Positions 45,377 through 54,213 of a DNA stretch of 64,000 nucleotides are shown here, piece after piece. The DNA comes from Spirirestis rafaelensis WJT71-NPBG6 (GTDB lineage: Bacteria > Cyanobacteriota > Cyanobacteriia > Cyanobacteriales > Nostocaceae): contig JAHHID010000016.1 in the NCBI GenBank assembly GCA_019359015.1, positions 1 to 64,000 of the forward strand, given 5' to 3'. The notes below the pieces were generated by a model. The model was not told the DNA's origin. It saw only the letters and a list, made by a program, of their open reading frames with translations, and did not search any database. The translations under genes and the position numbers were made by a program. Every line of letters starts with the position of its first letter. Position 1 is the stretch's first letter.

Positions 45377-45840
45377 TTAACCGCAGATGGACGCAGATAA
45401 ACGCAGATGGGAATTGAATGAGATTACGGAAAGGATTATCGGTTGTGCGTTTACGGTGGGTAATAATTTGGGTTGTGGGTTTTTAGAGAAGGTTTATGAG
45501 AATGCTTTGGGCTATGAATTGCGCTCGGCGGGATTTTTGGCAGAACAACAGTATGGAATCGAAGTAAAATACAAAGGTGTTGTAGTTGGGCAATTCTTCG
45601 CCGATATACTAGTTGAAGAACGTGTTTTAGTCGAACTCAAGGCTGTTAGAGGTTTAGACGAAAGTCATTTTGCTCAATGTCTCAACTACCTAAAAGCCAC
45701 AGGTCTAAACGTCTGCCTACTAATCAACTTTGGTAATCCCAAAGTCGAATTTAAACGCGTCGTCCGCAATTTTTAACCACCCACACACAATCATCTTACA
45801 TCCTCTTCATCTGCGTTCATCCGCGTTTATCTGCGGTTAA
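45377..45840. mobile_element. GxxExxY gene flanked by 33-bp imperfect inverted repeats
   Basis: TTAACCGCAGATGGACGCAG.. (45377-45409) matches the reverse complement of 45808-45840 at 29 of 33 positions. The left repeat includes the start codon of the enclosed gene. The whole cassette is 464 bp. I infer a mobile or mobilisable unit; no transposase or target duplication is seen. Confidence 0.55.
45387..45776 (+). CDS. GxxExxY-family protein (PD-(D/E)XK nuclease-like)
   Basis: The 129-aa protein has the family motif GCGFLEKVYENAL. A likely PD-(D/E)XK nuclease signature follows: Asp in FFADILVE, then Glu-x-Lys in VLVELKAVRG. Family function is not known; they are often found as solitary genes in repeats. 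The first nine residues (MDADKRRWE) are encoded by the left inverted repeat, so the repeat supplies the start codon. Confidence 0.9.
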   Translation: MDADKRRWELNEITERIIGCAFTVGNNLGCGFLEKVYENALGYELRSAGFLAEQQYGIEVKYKGVVVGQFFADILVEERVLVELKAVRGLDESHFAQCLNYLKATGLNVCLLINFGNPKVEFKRVVRNF

Positions 45841-45848
45841 TAATCCTC

Positions 45849-46283
45849 ATGCTTCTCAAACTCAGCCAAGAACACTTGCAAATAATCCGCAGCCATACCG
45901 CAAGCACTTATCCAGAAGAGTGCTGCGGTATAATGTTGGGTTATGTGGCTAATGAGAGCAAAACTGTGGTAGAAGTGATACCAACAGAGAATGCTTGGAG
46001 TGGAGAGACATTACAGGATACCAAAAGGCGGCGATATACGATCGCACCGGAAATCATGTTAAAAGTACAGAAAGAAGCACGCGATCGCTCTTTAAATATT
46101 ATTGGTATATACCACTCGCATCCCGATAATCCAGCGATTCCCTCAGAAAGCGATCGCATACTCGCTTGGCAAGAATATTCATACATCATAGTTTCTGTCC
46201 CCAACGGCAAAGCTTTAGAACTCAAAAGCTGGCATCTTAACGACAATCACCAATTTCAAGAAGAAGCAATTGAAATTGGATAA
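45849..46283 (+). CDS. JAMM/MPN metallopeptidase (M67 family)
   Basis: The 144-aa enzyme has the JAMM zinc site: Glu near residue 23 (YPEECCG), HSHPDNPAIPSESD (His-x-His..Ser..Asp) and the fold typical of Mov34/Rri1. Bacterial members remove ubiquitin-like proteins or their sulfur-carrier modifications, for example Mec+ acting on CysO. The gene is followed 139 bases later by moeB, an E1-like enzyme. That suggests a sulfur-carrier-protein pathway. Confidence 0.93.
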   Translation: MLLKLSQEHLQIIRSHTASTYPEECCGIMLGYVANESKTVVEVIPTENAWSGETLQDTKRRRYTIAPEIMLKVQKEARDRSLNIIGIYHSHPDNPAIPSESDRILAWQEYSYIIVSVPNGKALELKSWHLNDNHQFQEEAIEIG

Positions 46284-46327
46284 AAAAATTAACAATTCCA
46301 AATTTTATATTTTCTTCCGTAACTTTT

Positions 46328-46355
46328 GTAGAGACGCGATTAATCGCGTCTCTAC
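46328..46355. repeat. Perfect 28-bp GTAGAGACGCG palindrome
   Basis: GTAGAGACGCGATT and its exact complement form a 14-bp half-site palindrome between the JAMM gene and moeB. Other copies are at 47605, 29085 (in a gene), 30281, 30402 and 4654. Confidence 0.95.
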
Positions 46356-46422
46356 TCGCCACTCCCCACAGCGTCACATTTTTCGGTAGGATTAATATTC
46401 CGCGCTTCCACATCAAACTGTT

Positions 46423-47595
46423 ATGCTCAAACCCAATCTGGATGAAGTCCAGTTAACAAAAGACGATTATGAACGTTACTCCCGACACCTGATTTTGCCA
46501 GAAGTCGGATTGGAGGGACAAAAACGTTTAAAAGCCGCTAGTGTACTGTGTATCGGTACAGGTGGACTCGGTGCGCCGTTGCTATTGTATCTTGCGGCGG
46601 CGGGTATCGGACGCATTGGTATTGTTGATTTCGATATTGTCGATACTTCCAACTTGCAACGCCAAGTCATTCACGGTACATCTTGGGTGGGTAAACCTAA
46701 GATAGAATCGGCAAAGAACCGCATTCACGAGATTAATCCTCATTGTCAGGTTGATCTTTACGAAACTCGCTTGAGTTCTGAAAACGCCCTTGATATCATT
46801 AAGCCTTACGATATCGTCGTGGATGGAACTGATAACTTCCCCACACGATATTTAGTAAATGACGCTTGCGTGTTGTTAGACAAACCCAACGTCTACGGTT
46901 CAATTTTCCGCTTTGAAGGGCAAGCTACGGTATTTAACTACGAAGGTGGACCGAATTATCGTGATTTGTACCCTGAACCACCACCACCAGGAATGGTTCC
47001 CTCTTGTGCCGAAGGTGGGGTACTAGGAATTTTACCAGGAATTATAGGTTTAATTCAAGCAACGGAAACGATTAAAATCATTTTGGGTAAAGGTGAAACA
47101 TTAAGCGGACGCTTGATGCTGTATGATGCCCTTAACATGAAATTCCGGGAATTAAAGCTGCGTCCGAATCCAGTGCGCCCGGTGATTGAAAAGTTGATAG
47201 ACTACGAACAATTCTGCGGTATCCCACAAGCAAAAGCAGAGGAAGCGAAACAGCAGATGGAAATTCAAGAAATGACGGTGCAGGAATTAAAGCAGTTGTT
47301 AGATAGCGGTGCGGATGATTTCGTCCTGCTGGATGTCCGCAACCCCCATGAGTATGAAATTGCCAAAATAGAAGGCAGTGTTTTAGTACCGTTACCGGAT
47401 ATTGAAAACGGTGAAGGTGTTACGAAAGTTAAAGAATTACTCAACGGACATCGCTTAATTGCTCATTGTAAGATGGGCGGGCGATCGGCGAAAGCTTTGG
47501 GTATCCTCAAAGAAGCCGGAATTGAAGGTACAAACGTCAAAGGTGGTATCACCGCTTGGAGTAAAGAAGTAGATCCATCAGTTCCAACGTATTAA
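46423..47595 (+). CDS. moeB: MoeB/ThiF-type adenylyltransferase fused to rhodanese
   Basis: The 390-aa protein has an E1-like domain (about 1-270). The ATP loop is GTGGLGAPLLLYLAAAGIG, DFDIVDTSNLQRQ follows, and the cysteine is in VPSCAEGGVLG. A rhodanese domain (about 285-388) has its active Cys in HCKMGGRSAKALG. Such enzymes adenylate and sulfurate the C-terminal Gly-Gly of small carriers (MoaD, ThiS, CysO). The usual zinc CxxC pairs are not evident. The likely partner is the JAMM peptidase just upstream. Confidence 0.95.
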   Translation: MLKPNLDEVQLTKDDYERYSRHLILPEVGLEGQKRLKAASVLCIGTGGLGAPLLLYLAAAGIGRIGIVDFDIVDTSNLQRQVIHGTSWVGKPKIESAKNRIHEINPHCQVDLYETRLSSENALDIIKPYDIVVDGTDNFPTRYLVNDACVLLDKPNVYGSIFRFEGQATVFNYEGGPNYRDLYPEPPPPGMVPSCAEGGVLGILPGIIGLIQATETIKIILGKGETLSGRLMLYDALNMKFRELKLRPNPVRPVIEKLIDYEQFCGIPQAKAEEAKQQMEIQEMTVQELKQLLDSGADDFVLLDVRNPHEYEIAKIEGSVLVPLPDIENGEGVTKVKELLNGHRLIAHCKMGGRSAKALGILKEAGIEGTNVKGGITAWSKEVDPSVPTY

Positions 47596-47604
47596 TCAGG
47601 AGTT

Positions 47605-47632
47605 GTAGAGACGCGATTAATCGCGTCTTTAC
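47605..47632. repeat. 28-bp GTAGAGACGCG palindrome after moeB
   Basis: It differs from the perfect copy at 46328 by one base (GTCTTTAC). It starts about 10 bases after the moeB stop, where it could act as a terminator. Confidence 0.9.
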
Positions 47633-47656
47633 TTTCTTTAACAAACCATCGGCGAA

Positions 47657-48276
47657 TCAACTCCACCTGAAACCGTATTCTTCCCCAACCTCCTCAATTA
47701 ACTGTCTTTGCAACAGCAAATCAAGATTGCTTTCCCCAACCTCAGGAAACTCTTGCAATAAAGCTTTGCGGGTAACTATTGCCCCTTCCCCAAGTGCAGC
47801 GATAAAGCGTAAAATAGCAAGTCCCGCTGCATCTACTTGATTATTTTGAATATCTGCAAAGAAGAAACCGCCACTACTGAAAGCCGCTGTTATCCCCGCT
47901 TCCACATCTGCTAAATTTGCCAGTCGGCGCACAGAAGGGTTTTGCTCATTTTTGAGGGCTACAATTTCTGCACACAGCAATTGTACCAAAAGCAAGGTTA
48001 TGCCATCCTCCTCGTCTTATCAAAAAAATCAAAAACGAGTTAGGTTCTAAACACAGCAATTGTACCAAAAGCAAGGTTATGCCATCCTCCTCGTCTTATC
48101 AAAAAAATCAAAAACGAGTTAGGTTCTAAGGCGGGGTCAACACGCTTTTGGTGGTTACGCCACGCTGAGGGACGGAAGAAAAGCCAGAACAGCAGTTGCA
48201 GGCTACCCAGTATTAAGTTGGGGTACTGTTCGGCTGCATCGTTGTAGGCGTTGCGGGGTATGTCTGGGGAGGTCAT
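47657..48276 (-). pseudogene. Internally deleted AAA-type ATPase with 79-bp tandem duplication
   Basis: The 5' part (48276 down to about 48110) reads PRNAYNDAAEQYPNLILGSL and WRNHQKRVDPALEPNSFLI, an N terminus of cyanobacterial P-loop ATPases. The 3' part (47995 to 47657) reads GGFFFADIQNNQVDAAGLAI and LLLQRQLIEEVGEEYGFRWS, their C-terminal region. The ATPase core is absent. At the join a 79-bp sequence is present twice in tandem (47972-48050 and 48051-48129). It is a clear pseudogene. The original protein probably belonged to the orc/cdc6-like AAA group of conflict ATPases. Confidence 0.75.
47972..48129. repeat. 79-bp perfect tandem duplication
   Basis: ACACAGCAATTGTACC begins both units, and both end ACGAGTTAGGTTCTAA. 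There are no differences between the copies. It is at the deletion joint of the ATPase relic. Confidence 0.95.
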
Positions 48277-48411
48277 GTTGGTTTTGGTTTGTTTGAGTTC
48301 CTCTGTCTGAGTTCACACCCGGCAAGGAATAAATTCCCTGGCTGATAGCGAAAGTCCTCTAAAGAGGACTGCAAAATTTAATTTATCGATGGTTTCAGTC
48401 GGTTTTAACTT

Positions 48412-49482
48412 TTAATACATACCTGCCTTGTCTGCAACTTTATCTAAGATTCTGCCTAGTTTAGACCCTACTACTTCATCAGAAAAATTTTCTGCGGCAT
48501 AGGTTTTAGCTGCCACACCAAGACGATCGCGTAAGGCTGAATCATTCCACAACATTTCAATTGCCTGCATTAAGTCATCGACAGATTGAGGTTTAACCAA
48601 CAAACCTGTCTTGCCATGCTCAATATAATCTTCTGCTCCAAAACAGCGGCTGGCAATGACTGCACGACCCATACGCATAGCTTCTACAATAGTGATTTGT
48701 CCTGCTGCTGTTACTAAGGGATTTGGAAGCAGAGGGACAATGTTAATTCGTGCCTCTTGGGCTAAACGCCGACACTCTGCTCTTGTTATGCCCAACGGAG
48801 TTTTCACATTCGGCGGAATACTTAATCCATTGATTGCGCGGCTGCCTGATGCAACGACTGTTGGTATATTTAGCTTGGACACAGCTTGGAATAAGGTGGG
48901 GAAGTCACGATGAGCAGAACCTAGTGCCGTGATAAAAGGATCGGTCGTATTCTCTTCGTAGGTTACGGGTATCTCTGCTGACTGATAGGGGACAAATTCA
49001 AACCGCTCAATTGGAATTCCCAACCACTGGTTGTATATTTCCCGTTCGCGCCGGGTATGGACAACAAAGCAATCTATTTCTTTCAAGCTAAATTGGGCGA
49101 ACCTACGCCGCATCCCAACAGAGCAAGTACCAACATTGAATAAGCACGCTACTACAGGAATACGCTTGCTACTCATGCGCTGTTGCATTCCTACCACTGC
49201 GGGTAGCTGGGGAAAGACTGTAATTACGCCTCCTTCTGTCGCTTTTATTGCTTCCATACCATGTTGCCAATATATCAGCCAGTCTTTAAATCCAGTTACA
49301 GCAGACTTGCGTTCGTGCCAGCTTTTTAACGGTTCACGACGCGGAATGATATCGAACTGATGTCGAGTTCCTTGAATAAATGGGACTAACCAAGCTTCAT
49401 TTTTTAACTTGAGTTTATCTATAAAGGGAGCAGCGATTGTCCAGTGCATGATTTGACCGGGTAGATAACGGACAATAAGCAT
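48412..49482 (-). CDS. Glycosyltransferase family 4-like protein
   Basis: The 356-aa protein has a GT-B fold. The C-terminal half holds ITIVEAMRMGRAVIAS and GLLVKPQSVDDLMQAI, a family 4 E-x7-E-type region. It transfers a sugar from a nucleotide donor; donor and acceptor are unknown. It lies between two relics of the same ATPase, so it may sit in a segment that moved or was duplicated. Confidence 0.85.
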   Translation of the reverse strand: MLIVRYLPGQIMHWTIAAPFIDKLKLKNEAWLVPFIQGTRHQFDIIPRREPLKSWHERKSAVTGFKDWLIYWQHGMEAIKATEGGVITVFPQLPAVVGMQQRMSSKRIPVVACLFNVGTCSVGMRRRFAQFSLKEIDCFVVHTRREREIYNQWLGIPIERFEFVPYQSAEIPVTYEENTTDPFITALGSAHRDFPTLFQAVSKLNIPTVVASGSRAINGLSIPPNVKTPLGITRAECRRLAQEARINIVPLLPNPLVTAAGQITIVEAMRMGRAVIASRCFGAEDYIEHGKTGLLVKPQSVDDLMQAIEMLWNDSALRDRLGVAAKTYAAENFSDEVVGSKLGRILDKVADKAGMY

Positions 49483-49491
49483 TGATTATAG

Positions 49492-49590
49492 GTAATTATA
49501 TCTGCATATCAAAAAGATACAACTAAATAATTAAATATACGTAATTATATCTATACATCAAAAAGATGCAACTAAATAATTAAATTTTGT
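49492..49590. repeat. 49-bp imperfect tandem duplication
   Basis: TAATTATATCTGCATATC.. (49493) and TAATTATATCTATACATC.. (49542) are imperfect copies containing CAAAAAGATACAACTAAATA. They lie upstream of the glycosyltransferase start. Confidence 0.85.
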
Positions 49591-49689
49591 TTAAGTTTTT
49601 ACAAAAAACTTAATTGTAATTATTAATACATTATATTTGACAGTTGTATTTTTAGTTTTTTCCGCATTAAACAGGAAATGTCCCCTTGT

Positions 49690-49956
49690 CACCCTTGGGC
49701 AAACCACCTGCTTCCTCAATTAACTCGCGTTGAAAGAGTAAGGCGATCGCCTTACTAGTAGTCCACCACAGCAAGTTTGCGCGATTAATGGTAAGAAAAT
49801 CAAGTTTTTTCTCCCCCTGCTCCCTCTGCTCCCCCTGCTCAAAAACAGCCTGCCTTCACCCGTCAAAATTGTGTTGGTCGAGCACTAGTGGGATAGGGCT
49901 TGACCAGTAACTATTGCCCCTTCCCCTTGTGCTGCGATGAACAAAGAAAAATAGCT
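49690..49956 (-). pseudogene. Second, more decayed copy of the ATPase C terminus
   Basis: GTAACTATTGCCCCTTCCCC (49907) and CCTCAATTAACT (about 49715) match the same features of the relic at 47657-47820 in the same order and orientation. Interspersed sequence is changed and has no open frame. The rest of the 49483-50070 gap is repeat-like (CCCCCTGCTCCCTC runs). Confidence 0.55.
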
Positions 49957-50070
49957 GTTGGATATCTTTAGGTATGTAGTTGCACTGTCTAGCCTTCTCC
50001 TGTCACCAGACCAAGGCGCAAGCGTTTAGCGCAACTACGTACCTATTTTTACCTTTGCGTAAGAAAATTC

Positions 50071-51714
50071 CTACACACCGCAACTCAACTCGCCGGCTTT
50101 TTGACTAAAGCGGCTGTTTTCGCGGTAGTCCACAGGACAATCTATCACTGCTGGTACATCTTGTGCCAAAGCTTCTTTGAGAATCGGAACTAAATCAGTA
50201 GCAGATTCAACGCGATAGCCTTTTAAACCCATACTTTCGGCAAATTTGACAAAATCAGGATTGCCAAAATGCACAAAAGATGATCTACCTTTGCCAAAAT
50301 GATTTTCTTGTTTCCACTCAATTAAACCGTAGCCACCATCATTAAAAATTAAGGTGACAAAAGGTGTACCAACTCGCAAAGCAGTTTCTAATTCTTGGCA
50401 ATTCATCATAAATCCACCATCACCAGTTGCAGCGACAACTTTACGGTTGGGATGAACGAGTTTTGCTGCTAAAGCACCAGGAATTGCAATTCCCATTGCG
50501 GCAAAGCCATTAGAAATAAGACAAGTATTCGGACTATGGCAATGATAATGACGGGCAATCCACATTTTATGTGCGCCGACATCAGATATTACAATATCTT
50601 CTGGTCCCATCACTTGCCGCAAGTCATAAATTAACTTTTGTGGCTTAATGGGAAATCCATCATCATTGGCATATTGTTCGTAATCAGCACGAATACTTGA
50701 CCGTAAAGTGATGGCAAAAGGATTTGGTTTACCTTGTCTATCTGCTAACTTTAAAATCTCATTCAGAGAATCAGAAATATCCCCTACTACTTCAGCGCTG
50801 GGAACATAACTACTATCAATTTCCGCAGCGTTTGCGCCAATATGAACAATAGGAACTTTACCGCTAGGATTCCATTTTTTGGGAGAAAACTCAATCAAAT
50901 CATAACCGATCGCAATCACTAAATCTGCGTTATCAAAGCCACAAGTAATAAAATCTCGCTGCTGCAATCCCACTGACCATAATGCCAAAGGATGTGTATA
51001 AGGAATTACACCTTTACCCATAAATGTATTGGCAACAGGAATATTCATCTGGGTAGCAAATTGCGTCACAGCATCACTAGCTTGAGCGCGAATCGCCCCA
51101 TTTCCGACTAATATTAACGGATTAACTGCCTGAGAAATTGCCGCTGCTGCTGCGCGAATACTGGCAAAAGAAGCAAAGGTTTTTTCGATATTATGCTTTT
51201 GCAAAGGTTGCCCTTCTACAGGCATGGCGGCAATATTTTCTGGCAAATCGATGTGAACTGCACCGGGTTTTTCAGTTTGCGCTACCTTAAAGCCTTTTCG
51301 TACAACTTCTGGTGTAATACTCGGTCGCACAATCTGCTTAGTCCATTTTGTCACCGGGGCAAACATCGCCACCAAATCTAAATATTGATGGGATTCGATG
51401 TGCATTCTATCTGTACCAACTTGCCCGGTAATTGCTACTAAAGGCGCACCATCCAGGTTAGCATCGGCGACTCCAGTCATCAAGTTGGTTGCTCCAGGAC
51501 CAAGTGTAGAAAGACACACCCCGGCTTTTCCAGTCAGCCGTCCGTAGACATCTGCCATGAATGCCGCACCCTGTTCGTGACGGGTGGTAATAAATTGAAT
51601 GGAAGAATTTTTAATTGCTTCCAAAACGTGCAGGTTTTCTTCTCCAGGGAGTCCGAAAACGTATTGCACTCCTTCATTTTCTAAACACTGTACCAGTAGA
51701 TCCGCTGTATTCAT
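50071..51714 (-). CDS. Thiamine-diphosphate enzyme, probable 2-oxoglutarate decarboxylase
   Basis: The 547-aa enzyme has the acetolactate-synthase fold: GVQYVFGLPGEEN, the catalytic-Glu region TTRHEQGAAFMADVYGRLTG and the ThDP motif GDGGFMMNCQELETALR..NDGGYG. A succinic-semialdehyde dehydrogenase gene lies 143 bases upstream on the same strand. In Synechococcus 7002 the same pair (annotated ilvB-like plus ALDH) converts 2-oxoglutarate to succinate via succinic semialdehyde. I therefore prefer that function to acetolactate synthase. The neighbouring order is the main evidence. Confidence 0.8.
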   Translation of the reverse strand: MNTADLLVQCLENEGVQYVFGLPGEENLHVLEAIKNSSIQFITTRHEQGAAFMADVYGRLTGKAGVCLSTLGPGATNLMTGVADANLDGAPLVAITGQVGTDRMHIESHQYLDLVAMFAPVTKWTKQIVRPSITPEVVRKGFKVAQTEKPGAVHIDLPENIAAMPVEGQPLQKHNIEKTFASFASIRAAAAAISQAVNPLILVGNGAIRAQASDAVTQFATQMNIPVANTFMGKGVIPYTHPLALWSVGLQQRDFITCGFDNADLVIAIGYDLIEFSPKKWNPSGKVPIVHIGANAAEIDSSYVPSAEVVGDISDSLNEILKLADRQGKPNPFAITLRSSIRADYEQYANDDGFPIKPQKLIYDLRQVMGPEDIVISDVGAHKMWIARHYHCHSPNTCLISNGFAAMGIAIPGALAAKLVHPNRKVVAATGDGGFMMNCQELETALRVGTPFVTLIFNDGGYGLIEWKQENHFGKGRSSFVHFGNPDFVKFAESMGLKGYRVESATDLVPILKEALAQDVPAVIDCPVDYRENSRFSQKAGELSCGV

Positions 51715-51857
51715 TTAATTAATTCCGTCACTAAAAGATTTAGGGGTTAGGGGGGGAGTGGGAGAGTGGAGATGGGGAGAGTGGGGGAAGATATAGAAAT
51801 TTCTTTTTTATCTCCTTGTCTCCCTGTCCCCCTGTCTCCCCTTCTCCTAGCCTCTAA

Positions 51858-53225
51858 TCACTTAACCCACACTGTTTTAACATTGACAAACTCGTGTATG
51901 CCTTGAATACTTAATTCCCGTCCATACCCAGAACGTTTAATTCCCCCAAAGGGCATCCGGGGGTCGGATTTTACCATACTGTTGATAAATACGGCACCCG
52001 CTTCTATTTCGGAAATTAAGCGATCGCTTTCTTTTTCATTTTGTGTCCAAGCACTTGCACCCAAACCAAAGGGTGTATCATTAGCTATTTTTATCGCCCT
52101 ATCGATATCCGCAACCCTGAATAACATCGCCACGGGTCCAAAAAATTCCTCCTGTGCGGTGGGGCTATCTGTGGGAATATCAGTGAGAATCGTTGGTGGA
52201 TAGTAGTTACCAGGGCGATCGCTTAAAGCTTTTCCACCGATGAGGATTTTTGCCCCACTTTTGAGACTTGCTTGCACTTGTTGGTCTAAATCCTGGAGAA
52301 TACCGGGAGTTGCCAAAGGTCCTAAGTCGGTGTCTGGTAACATCGGATCGCCAACTTTTAGCGCTTGGAATTTTTCTAAGAGCAGTTTTTCAAATTTATC
52401 GGCGATCGCTTCCACCACAATAAAACGTTTCGCTGCAATACATGATTGCCCAGTATTCAACATCCGCGCTGTAGTCGCTGTTGCAACTGCTGTTTCTAAG
52501 TCAGCGCTTTCTAACACGATAAACGGATCGCTTCCGCCTAATTCTAAGACGACTTTTTTAATTTGTTTCCCCGCAGCAGCAGCGAGTGATGCACCTGCGG
52601 GTTCGCTTCCTGTTAAGGTAGCAGCTTTAACTCTGTCGTCAGCCATTAAATCTGCTACCTTCGCAGCGCCAATTAATAGCGTTTGAAAAGCACCTTTAGG
52701 AAAACCTGCCCTTTGGATGATATCTTCAATTGCCAAGGCGCACTGCGGCACATTAGAAGCGTGTTTCAGCAAGCCGACATTACCTGCCATCAGTGCCGGT
52801 GCAGCAAAACGAAATACTTGCCAAAAGGGGAAATTCCACGGCATGACGGCGAGAATTATACCTAATGGCTGGTAGCGGACAAAACTACGACTTGCATCGG
52901 TTTTTACGGCAACATCGGCAAGAAATTCAGCAGCGTGTTCGGCATAGTAGCGACAGACAGCGGCACATTTTTCCACTTCAGAAATGGCAGCTTTGTAAGG
53001 TTTGCCCATTTCCAAGGTCATTATCTTAGCAAAGTCAGCTTTTTCTTTGTCTAAAATATCAGCAGCAGCTTCTAGAGCGTGAGAGCGATCGCTTAAACTA
53101 GTTTTGCGATACTCATCAAAAGTCAAGCCTGCCAAATCTAACTTAGCGGCAATTTCCGCATCAGTTAGCGGCTCAAAAGTTTTTAGTGTTTCCCCTGTAG
53201 CGGGATTAATCGTGGCGATAGCCAT
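51858..53225 (-). CDS. gabD: NAD(P)-dependent succinic semialdehyde dehydrogenase
   Basis: The 455-aa aldehyde dehydrogenase has the catalytic Cys in LNTGQSCIAAKRF and the Glu in VVLELGGSDPFIV. The N-terminal cofactor site LGIILAVMPWNFPFWQ is present. Length and sequence match cyanobacterial SSADH (the type encoded by slr0370). With the adjacent ThDP decarboxylase it would make succinate from 2-oxoglutarate, bypassing the missing 2-oxoglutarate dehydrogenase. It is the first gene of the probable two-gene operon. Confidence 0.9.
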   Translation of the reverse strand: MAIATINPATGETLKTFEPLTDAEIAAKLDLAGLTFDEYRKTSLSDRSHALEAAADILDKEKADFAKIMTLEMGKPYKAAISEVEKCAAVCRYYAEHAAEFLADVAVKTDASRSFVRYQPLGIILAVMPWNFPFWQVFRFAAPALMAGNVGLLKHASNVPQCALAIEDIIQRAGFPKGAFQTLLIGAAKVADLMADDRVKAATLTGSEPAGASLAAAAGKQIKKVVLELGGSDPFIVLESADLETAVATATTARMLNTGQSCIAAKRFIVVEAIADKFEKLLLEKFQALKVGDPMLPDTDLGPLATPGILQDLDQQVQASLKSGAKILIGGKALSDRPGNYYPPTILTDIPTDSPTAQEEFFGPVAMLFRVADIDRAIKIANDTPFGLGASAWTQNEKESDRLISEIEAGAVFINSMVKSDPRMPFGGIKRSGYGRELSIQGIHEFVNVKTVWVK

Positions 53226-53536
53226 TACCTGACCTCCCGTTGAAAATAGCTGTACAGTAGCTTAAGAACCTTACACATGGTAATTACGCCAGCTACCACC
53301 CAAATTCTAGTCTCTTAAACAAGATTTGGTTTCTCAATGTTAAAGTTTCGCGACTAAAAGCGAAAGAAAGTATACAAACTCTATCTGTATTTATATTGGT
53401 TTTTTGTGGGAAAATGTCACTTCTCCATCGCCCCCAAGCTTTCAAGGGTGCTTAAGGAGATTGAAAAATCATGCACCGAACTTACGCAAGATTGGCGAAA
53501 GTAATAGTTCTGGTTAATTTTCTGTGAGTCTTGATT
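53226..53536. other. Non-coding region upstream of gabD
   Basis: It should hold the gabD promoter; no clear -35/-10 pair stands out. ACTTACGCAA at about 53480 resembles a MITE end but has no partner. Confidence 0.4.
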
Positions 53537-54112
53537 TCAATTTCTCAGGTTGGCATCAATGAGAATTGAAAGTGCAGTTTGAGCAAAAGTTGCGCCATCA
53601 GCTGATTGTTCAATAGTTGCCATTAAGCTTGCACCGCCAATGAGAAGCAAATACTGCTGCGAAAATAAGTCTGGATTTTTAACGCCTGCTTCTGCTGCTA
53701 ATCGCATAATAATTTGGCGGATCGATTCCCGTAGATTGATTGAAACCTGATGCGCTTTATGGGAAGCATCAGCAATTTCCAAAACCGCGTTGATGAAGGG
53801 GCAACCTCGAAAGTCGGGACTGGCGTACCATTCCCGTAGCACATCAAAGGTCGCTAATAACCGTTCTTTAGGCGTATTGCCACGCTCTGATACTGCTGTC
53901 TCAAACCAGCATATCCACTGAGATGCCCGATACTTCATTACTTCTTCGATTAACAGGTCTTTTGACGGAAACCATCGGTACAGCGTTCGTTTGGCAACGC
54001 CTGATTGTGCGATAACTTCATTGATGCCCACATGCTGAATGCCCTTCTGGTAGAACAGTTCAGATGCAGTTTCAAGGATTTGCTGTCGAGCGTGACTAAA
54101 TTCAGCGGTCAT
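53537..54112 (-). CDS. TetR/AcrR-family repressor
   Basis: The protein (191 aa from ATG 54112) has a TetR-type N-terminal helix-turn-helix (LFYQKGIQHVGINEVIAQSG, KRTLYRWFPSKDLLIEEVM) and a C-terminal ligand domain. The start is uncertain; upstream starts at 54130 (TTG) and 54148 (ATG) are in frame, and an AAGGAG lies between them. It is divergent from an AhpD-like gene. Two 18-bp palindromes in the intervening DNA are likely its operators, so it probably represses both genes. Confidence 0.9.
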   Translation of the reverse strand: MTAEFSHARQQILETASELFYQKGIQHVGINEVIAQSGVAKRTLYRWFPSKDLLIEEVMKYRASQWICWFETAVSERGNTPKERLLATFDVLREWYASPDFRGCPFINAVLEIADASHKAHQVSINLRESIRQIIMRLAAEAGVKNPDLFSQQYLLLIGGASLMATIEQSADGATFAQTALSILIDANLRN

Positions 54113-54122
54113 AATTAGATGA

Positions 54123-54140
54123 GTAGACAAACTTGTCTCC
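54123..54140. promoter_or_regulatory. Operator O1 (imperfect palindrome)
   Basis: GTAGACAAACTTGTCTCC matches the perfect site O2 at 16 of 18 positions. It lies just upstream of the favoured TetR start. Confidence 0.8.
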
Positions 54141-54167
54141 TTTGCCATACAATAACATCTCAAATAG

Positions 54168-54185
54168 GTAGACAAGCTTGTCTAC
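54168..54185. promoter_or_regulatory. Operator O2 (perfect 18-bp palindrome)
   Basis: GTAGACAAGCTTGTCTAC is a perfect palindrome 45 bases from O1. It lies upstream of the AhpD-like start and would be the main TetR target. An in-frame TTG for the AhpD-like gene lies inside it. Confidence 0.9.
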
Positions 54186-54213
54186 TTACACACCAATTCA
54201 AAGGCAATTACCA

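Noticed and set aside
50071-51714. Acetolactate synthase large subunit (ilvB)
   Set aside because: The neighbouring SSADH and the length fit the 2-oxoglutarate decarboxylase pair better; no small subunit is adjacent.
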